Positions 57,734 through 64,000 of a DNA stretch of 64,000 nt are shown here, piece by piece. The DNA is from Bombyx mori (lineage: Eukaryota; Arthropoda; Insecta; Lepidoptera; Bombycidae), in contig NC_085121.1 in assembly GCF_030269925.1 (NCBI RefSeq), forward strand, positions 6,279,501 to 6,343,500. Direction: 5' to 3'. The translations under genes were made by a program, and so were the position numbers. A model generated the notes under the pieces. That model was given only the letters and a program-made list of their open reading frames with translations, did no database searches and was not told the origin of the DNA. The first letter of the stretch is position 1, and each line of letters starts with the position of its first letter.

Positions 57734-60700
57734 AATACCAGTAAGTTTTATTGTCTACAATGTGAAATAAAAACATGAGTGTTTGTTGTCGTAAACGAAA
57801 ATAATTAGGTAAATACTCGCATCAGGATTAAATTGATAATCGTGTGTGATTTGAATTGATAATCGTATTTGTATTATACGATTCCATAATCGTAGTGTAT
57901 CGATTCTCATTGCAGTTCGTATGTACCTAAGAATTTCATACGAACGTGAAAAGTGTGTTTTCAAAATGGACACCCAAAGCAAGTGCGCACGGATCTGACA
58001 CAAATACTGGCATACAGGTAAAGAATACTTGGAAACAATCCAACTCTCAGTGTTTATGAAAACTGTAACGGTTACTGTTTTTAATGTTTTCCATGAAACA
58101 TCTGATTGTGTTCGATTTCAATCAAGACGCCATTTCCGTAGACAGTTATAACAGCATTATTTAAGACAAAGCCAAAACGAACATAGCTTTAGGGGTCTTA
58201 AATAATGAAAGAGCGATATCAGATTATTGATTTAAAGATACGGGTGTTACAAGCAAGCCTTTATTTAGGGCCTGTCAACCGTCATACGTCTGCGTTACCA
58301 AACCGGCCAATCAAAAACCTTAAAGGCTAATGGTATGGACGTTATGATTGTATTATGATGTTGAATTTAAAAGCCAAGTTTTAGAAAAGTAACCTGTCGT
58401 ACCGATCTGTATTAAATTGATTTACAGCCATGGCAAATTTAAACCAAATCACCTTGACCAAACGACTAGACCAATTAGTCAGATGTGCACACAAAATCGT
58501 TACACAAAAACACTGATACTATTTAACGGTCATTTAAATACATTTTTTGTGCCTTAAACAACTCCATGAATAACATAATCCCGCGACAACTGCTTATAGT
58601 AAGTAAATCGTTAATAATATGTATTACTAAATATATATTTTTCTGTAGATAATTTTAAAGTAATACAAAGTGATCGGTGTATGGCATCATAACCAAAATA
58701 TATCAAAATGAAATAAAAAAACATAACAAAAAGCTTAGTTAACAAACTTTGACCTTTTATTCTGAGTTTGAGACGCCTTAGAATTTTCTTAAAAAGACTT
58801 AAATAATTTTTATTCTTCGCATTTTATTAATTCTTTGGAACGCACAGGTATACCACAATATTTCATTCTATATATTCCATTAGATTGTATAGAGCTGTAT
58901 CTTTAATTAATTCGACTAACTGTCGGAAAATAATCAATCAGAATTTCCAATAAATGAGCCTCGGCGTTCCTGTAATTAGAAACACGACGAGCAATTTGTG
59001 AGCCGCCGCCCGTGAAAGGGTATCAAAGCCCATTCTGGACCGAATCAGTAGGTCTTTTAAGTACAGTTTTATTAAAGCCATATATATATAAAAGAGACAA
59101 AGCAACTGCATCTCCATCAATTTTAAACGAGGTTGATGCATTTCAATTTACGTAATTGGTATACTAATTACCTTTTATTGTTATGAACGCTGTGCCTGCT
59201 GGAGGCATACCTCATATTAATCGACAGGTGAGCTTCGATTTAATTGAAAGAGTAGAATTTTTAATTATCTAGAATTTATTACGTAAATAAAAAAAATTAC
59301 TATCTCTACAAATAGTTTAGTTTTATTGGTAAATAGATTTTAGTTAAGAAATATTTGTTGTTTTTTATATTTTTATGCTCATGACCCGACAAGGATCTTT
59401 TGCTTTCGTAATTATATCCTTCTACGCCATTGGAAAACGGCTTTCGTTGGGGCGCGATGAAATTCGTGACGTCGGGAGTCGTTCGGTTGGTAGTACCTTT
59501 TTTGTACCTTGTTGTGGTTCTCAGAACTTCCTTAAAGAACCATCAATTTGCCGCGGCATCGCTTTAAAACGGACAAGGCCAACGACCTTGGGACTGAGTC
59601 ATTTGTGCAGCGATTAAGGAAACAGGGTTGGTCGCAGTCGTACGATCGTGAGGCGCCGACCCGGTGAAGAGATCTCGTAAAAGTGAATGACTCGAGAAAA
59701 AAATTATCGCGAAATTTACATTAAACGGTACTTTGTTTAAGAAGTAGATACGCTTTGATAGCTCGCAATGTTATCAAGGAAATTGTTCATTTGAAGATTA
59801 TAATTAATTAAGTTTAATTAAAATATCTATGGGTCTCAAGTCGGGGTCGTAAGTCCCAAGGTAATTTAACGATTTAAAGGCAGCTAAGTTTACTAATTAA
59901 AATACCTTTTAAATGTGAATAATATTCCATAGAAACTTTGCATGATGACGAATAGCCCGTGAATCCCACAGCGAAGTCAATGAATTTTCGAGGCAACTAT
60001 GTCATGGTGAGTCGAGCCAGTCAAGCGCCTACTGCGGTTGCGGTACAAGATAATTTGACGGGAATTCCATTTAAATTGAAAGATACTGCGAATTGTATTG
60101 ATTCGTGAACATAAAAAATATTATTTCATGAATTCTTGCTAAAAGCGTATAGGTATTTATGTTTTTTGAATCATTAATACGAATTACGTACTGATGGTCA
60201 ATGCATCATGATAACATTTACACGAATCAAAACATAAATATCGTTTGAAAAATTCACATAAATGTAGTGAATAGTATAGATAATAGTAATCAATTCTACA
60301 CTTCTTTATGATATTCAAAGGAATTCTTATTCAGTTGTGTACCGTTAAAAATTGGCATCATAAAATGAAAGTAAAATAAATACTATAATAAAACAGTAGC
60401 AGAACGTTGTGAAATTATCCGGAAGGCTATAAACTATAAAGTGTTAGATGTAACTGGCCGATCACGACGACTGTATGAAATGTTTCATTCTCTTAATACA
60501 ATGTTGACAGTATTCCAATTTGCTATACGCTTGACCGATTACTGAAAAAAAAAAACGTGACATCAAATACAATTTAGTTTTTTTTATTGTGTAATCACCG
60601 AAACCATAGACATCAGTTTCATGATCATTACAATGTTTATTTACGATCAGTTATCTCATTGTTAAACAATCTTCGCAATACCTACTTGAATGATGTTGTT

Positions 60701-61192
60701 TGAAGTTAAATATTCATTCTATAAAACTAATCTCGATGCACTGTTTCGTGCTACATTCTATTTCTGGCGCCAAACGTAACGCGTTCCACTTGGGAGAAGA
60801 GGGTACCCGTTTTTTCAAACGCTTACGATAAAGAAAAAGTTAATAGGCACTTGAACCGTCCTACACTGGAAGAATAGCCAAGTAAAACATGCACAAACAT
60901 TTTAGTCTTAGCATTTCCGTGTCTGTGTTCAATTGTAAGCGACGACAAAGATATTATTTGTCGACATTTAAATTCTTATTATTTCTCAAGCGCTTCAACA
61001 ATTATAAAAGGAGAATTATAAAAGCGAATACAAAACGTGGATCTGATTTATGTCGTCTCCTCTCTAACGTTGATTTTGAATAGGATAGACAATTCGTCAA
61101 GTTTCTAAGAGTACGAAATGAAAAACGCAATGTATGCGCAAAGTTCAACCGCATATTGGAAACTTGTCGGATCGACGGACAATGTGAATCCA
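57734..61192. other. Long AT-rich stretch; no repeat or gene recognised
   Basis: The longest repeat-poor stretch. A GC-richer patch at 59430-59680 contains an 80-codon frame without known motif; it could be regulatory or a 5' exon, but no clear donor was found. The remainder shows no signal. Confidence 0.3.
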
Positions 61193-61637
61193 AGTAAGTC
61201 GTCGTGGCCTAAGGGATAAGACGTCCGGTGTATTCGTGTTGAGCGATGCACCAGTGTTCGAATCCCAGGCGGGTACTAATATTTCTAATGAAATATAATA
61301 CGTACCCAACAAATGTTCACGATTGACTTCCACGGTGAAGGAATAACATCGTGTAATAAAAATAAAACCCGCTAAATTATAATTTGCGTAATTACTGGTG
61401 GTAGGACCTCTTGTGAGGCCGCACGGGTAGGTACCACCGCCCTGTCTATTTCTGCCGTGACGCAGTAATGCGTTTCGGTTTGAAGGGTGGGGCAGCCGTT
61501 GTAACTATACTTGAGACCTTAGAACTTATATCTCAAGGTGGGTGGCGCATTTACGTTGTAGATGTCTATAGACTCCAGTAACCACTTAACACCAGGTCGG
61601 CTGTGAGCTCGTCCACTTATCTAAGCAATAAAAAAAA
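61193..61637 (+). mobile_element. Bm1 SINE, full length
   Basis: Plus-strand copy with tRNA-like head (GTCGTGGCCTAAGGGATAAG, B box GTGTTCGAATCCC), full body and tail of ten A. A short AATCCA repeat flanks it (61187-61192, 61638-61643), which may be part of the target duplication. Confidence 0.92.
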
Positions 61638-62635
61638 AATCCAGACCACCGAGTTTATTCGGCATTCGTTCGTCCTAGCTAATTGAAAATATGCTTGCGG
61701 TACGCCTCGACCCTCTGGCTTGCATCTCACACGTCTGCCGTCGCCGTTAGCCGCAAGCCATGTGGCATGAAACATATTATTATAATGTCTAATAGAAGTA
61801 CTAAATTATATGACTGAGTGTAAACGAAACCTTACATTGTGTTAATTTAGTAGCAATTTTAAAAGACTTAACCGACTTTAAAAAAGGAGGAGGGTGTTAA
61901 TTAGTGTTAATTCAACTGTATTTTTTATCCTCAGAATTTTTTTCAAAGTGAACCAATTTTTAACGATTATTTTTTTATTTCAAGGCTGGTTGGTGGTGGT
62001 CCCATTTCAACTTATCATTATCTGGTCATTACCTTTTCAGTTATCTTTGATAATGCAAATTTAATCGACTTCGATTACATTAATGATTTCTCTTTTTTTC
62101 TTCGTTAAATTCGGTTTTTTTTTAATTTTGTATTATATAAAAATTTAAATATCTTGCTTATCAAATTATTTTATTAACTTTTTTTAAGGTACACTCAGTA
62201 AAATTATTACTAACAATTAAATAAAAAATATGTTAATTTCAAGCAAAAAACTGTAACAGGATATACAAGTATTTAAGTAATCGTAAACACATCACGTATT
62301 TCACATCATCATACTAGTGAGTGCAACTAAGGTCATGTAAATATTCTGCTGAGTAACATTATTGTATTTTGTACAGAATCATTTGTAAAAATAACAGTCA
62401 AATGAAACTATTAAACGAGGAACTGTGAAATAATGTTAAACATTATAAAAAAAAAACACACGGAGACTGCCGCGGTAAAGCTATTGCATAGCAACTTTTT
62501 ATCAACTTATGCAATTATAATTAGACAATAATAATTTAATATTAAAACAATAATAAAATAAGACCACGCTATATTTATAAATATTAACAAAAGCAAAACA
62601 TTAACTGTCCCCTTCACACTGATAAGCTAGACCGC
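61638..62635. other. AT-rich; nothing recognised
   Basis: No gene or repeat recognised. Confidence 0.3.
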
Positions 62636-62760
62636 GCGAGAGAGAGATGGGCAGACTTTTGCGCATGCAGTGCGACGTCACGCCGCGCGCTTATTCACAA
62701 ACACTACAAGCGCAATGTAGGAATGTGTTGAACGCGAGCTACATGGTAGGTGGAGTGGGG
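62636..62760 (+). promoter_or_regulatory. CpG-rich patch with CRE-like site, possible promoter or exon
   Basis: A sharp GC rise contains GCGCATGC, a CRE-like GACGTCA (about 62673-62679) and GCCGCGCGC, then ATG|GTAGGT, a good splice donor, near 62745. It could be a promoter with first exon on the plus strand. A 65-codon frame across it shows no known domain. Confidence 0.25.
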
Positions 62761-63935
62761 GTGTTCGGTTTTATTTTCGTTACGGAATTTTTTGATTCGG
62801 TTGCCGCGCTCAAAGCCCGCGATAAAATCTATGCAATAGCTTAAAAGAAAAATCAGAGATTTCCGATTTCACCTCTCATTGCATTGGGACTTAAATATTT
62901 TCATTCCCAACTACGAGAACGATTTCTATTGTAGCAAAGTAGATTTAACAAATGCGTATATTTCATATCTTTAGGGGCAGTCGCAATGGAGCTTGGTACG
63001 GATTCACTAATTCATTAATATAAGAAATTGCTTAAATTAATACGAATATTCACTGTGAAGAGAACAAAACCATTCCGGGTGATGCCATGAGTCACGATTG
63101 AGGACCGACCATTGTAGGGACTATATTTTATATCCTGTTATTTGCGATAATTACATTTATATCTATTTAAAACGACCATTCACATTAAAATATGTTCAAA
63201 CGTTGTGCGTGTAAGTAAATCCTGTGTAATTTATTATTCGCTAGCCGGTCGTATAAATTTACAAAGATAATGCTTCAAAGTAATTCAGACAATCACGGAA
63301 AGGGGATAATTTTGTCACCTCCCACACTAGAGTAAAAGATAACATTGCCTCTACTTTCGTTTTAGAGTTGATGTTGAACAAATAGAATTGATAACTATGT
63401 TTCGTTTTGAAGGGTAAAATATCTTGTCAATCCATAGGAATTCATGTTTTGACTGTAAAAAATTATAATAATGTACGTACACCCTATTCTCTAAGTTGAA
63501 TCAACGACATGCTATAGTCACAATCCATAACTATATATAATACTTTATTCCTCCTTTTTTTCAAGATCGTTTATAATTTGGCGTATTCAATCGTATCCAG
63601 AGTTTTATTAAAATGTAAAATCTGTTGTGTTCTATAAAATCCATTTCGCCGATCTCTTTCTTTTTAACATGTATGGAATCTATTAACATTAGCATATCGT
63701 GATTCGCAGCTCCCGCTTGTTTGTTATTCCTACAATTAGCGTTCTTCGTGCGAACGTTAAAAAACAATTGCAGCGAAAATTAGGAACTTAATTAGTAACA
63801 GATAATTGGATAAATGTTGGCTGAATAAAACGAATTTCTACTTTATTGATTAACTGCAAACAAAAAGAAAAACATAATAATTTGCTAACATAACTGCTGT
63901 CATGTTAGTAGTCATAATAACATAACATGACTAAT
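62761..63935. other. AT-rich; nothing recognised
   Basis: No gene or repeat recognised. Confidence 0.3.
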
Positions 63936-64000
63936 GTCACGTTGGATGCAGGTGGCAATGGATTGGCCGCACTGGACACCAGTTGGAGAGAGCTTCAATA
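63936..64000 (+). mobile_element. RTE-clade LINE C-terminal end, running off the window
   Basis: Encodes SRWMQVAMDWPHWTPVGES, matching SRWMQVAIDRSHWKSIGEA of the copy at 30.8 kb. The 5' junction at about 63936 means the insertion is very short; stop and (GAT)n tail should follow just beyond position 64000. Confidence 0.8.

Noticed and set aside
59375..59617. 80-codon frame in a GC-richer patch
   Set aside because: No recognisable domain and no donor or acceptor in frame; noted only as a possible regulatory patch.
1..64000. Window as a piRNA cluster or sex-chromosome-specific region
   Set aside because: Repeat density is high, but sequence alone cannot show piRNA output or chromosome; small-RNA and male/female coverage data would be needed.

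Overview
The window looks like lepidopteran nuclear DNA, almost certainly silkworm (Bombyx mori or its close relative). It is AT-rich and intron-bearing. It is packed with copies of the silkworm Bm1 SINE (five near full-length, many truncated or decayed), two families of jockey-clade LINE, RTE-clade LINE fragments, an R1-clade LINE fragment, several Lep1-type non-autonomous Helitrons (TC...CTAG ends) and one hAT-type element. No prokaryotic feature is present.

Host genes are few and all confidently called ones lie on the minus strand in the first 12.5 kb. (1) 1479-3696: a carbohydrate (GlcNAc-6-O type) sulfotransferase in three exons, whose last exon is not seen and probably lies beyond position 1. 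(2) 6323-8310: a divergent mitochondrial ATP synthase subunit g gene, assembled here from three short exons with matching splice phases and a poly(A) signal. (3) 10899-12414: a second small gene. Its 13-codon first exon can splice in phase to either of two downstream exons, each with its own stop. One product has a weak subunit-g-like N-terminus followed by a long lysine-rich coiled tail. Genes 2 and 3 may be a small cluster of diverged subunit g relatives, which is the most interesting gene-level observation.

From 12.9 to 64 kb the window is mainly repeats in AT-rich noncoding DNA. Landmarks: R1-clade 3' end (12.9-13.7 kb); a 1,021-bp hAT element with a perfect 8-bp target duplication (14.3-15.3 kb); a full-length Bm1 with a 20-bp target duplication (15.8-16.2 kb); an RTE copy with a 12-bp target duplication (25.4-26.1 kb); an RTE copy whose 5' half is inverted between perfect 12-bp target duplications, the signature of twin priming (30.3-30.9 kb); a candidate first exon ending in a strong splice donor (39.2-39.45 kb); a 17-bp CpG-rich minisatellite split by a LINE with a 69-base A tail (44.6-45.8 kb); a 44-bp near-perfect inverted repeat (51 kb); and a jockey-clade LINE with an intact 514-codon reverse transcriptase frame (52.5-54.2 kb).

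Splice sites and exon joins were read by eye. Repeat family names (Bm1, jockey, RTE, R1, Lep1 Helitron, hAT) rest on recognised motifs and termini, not on a database search.
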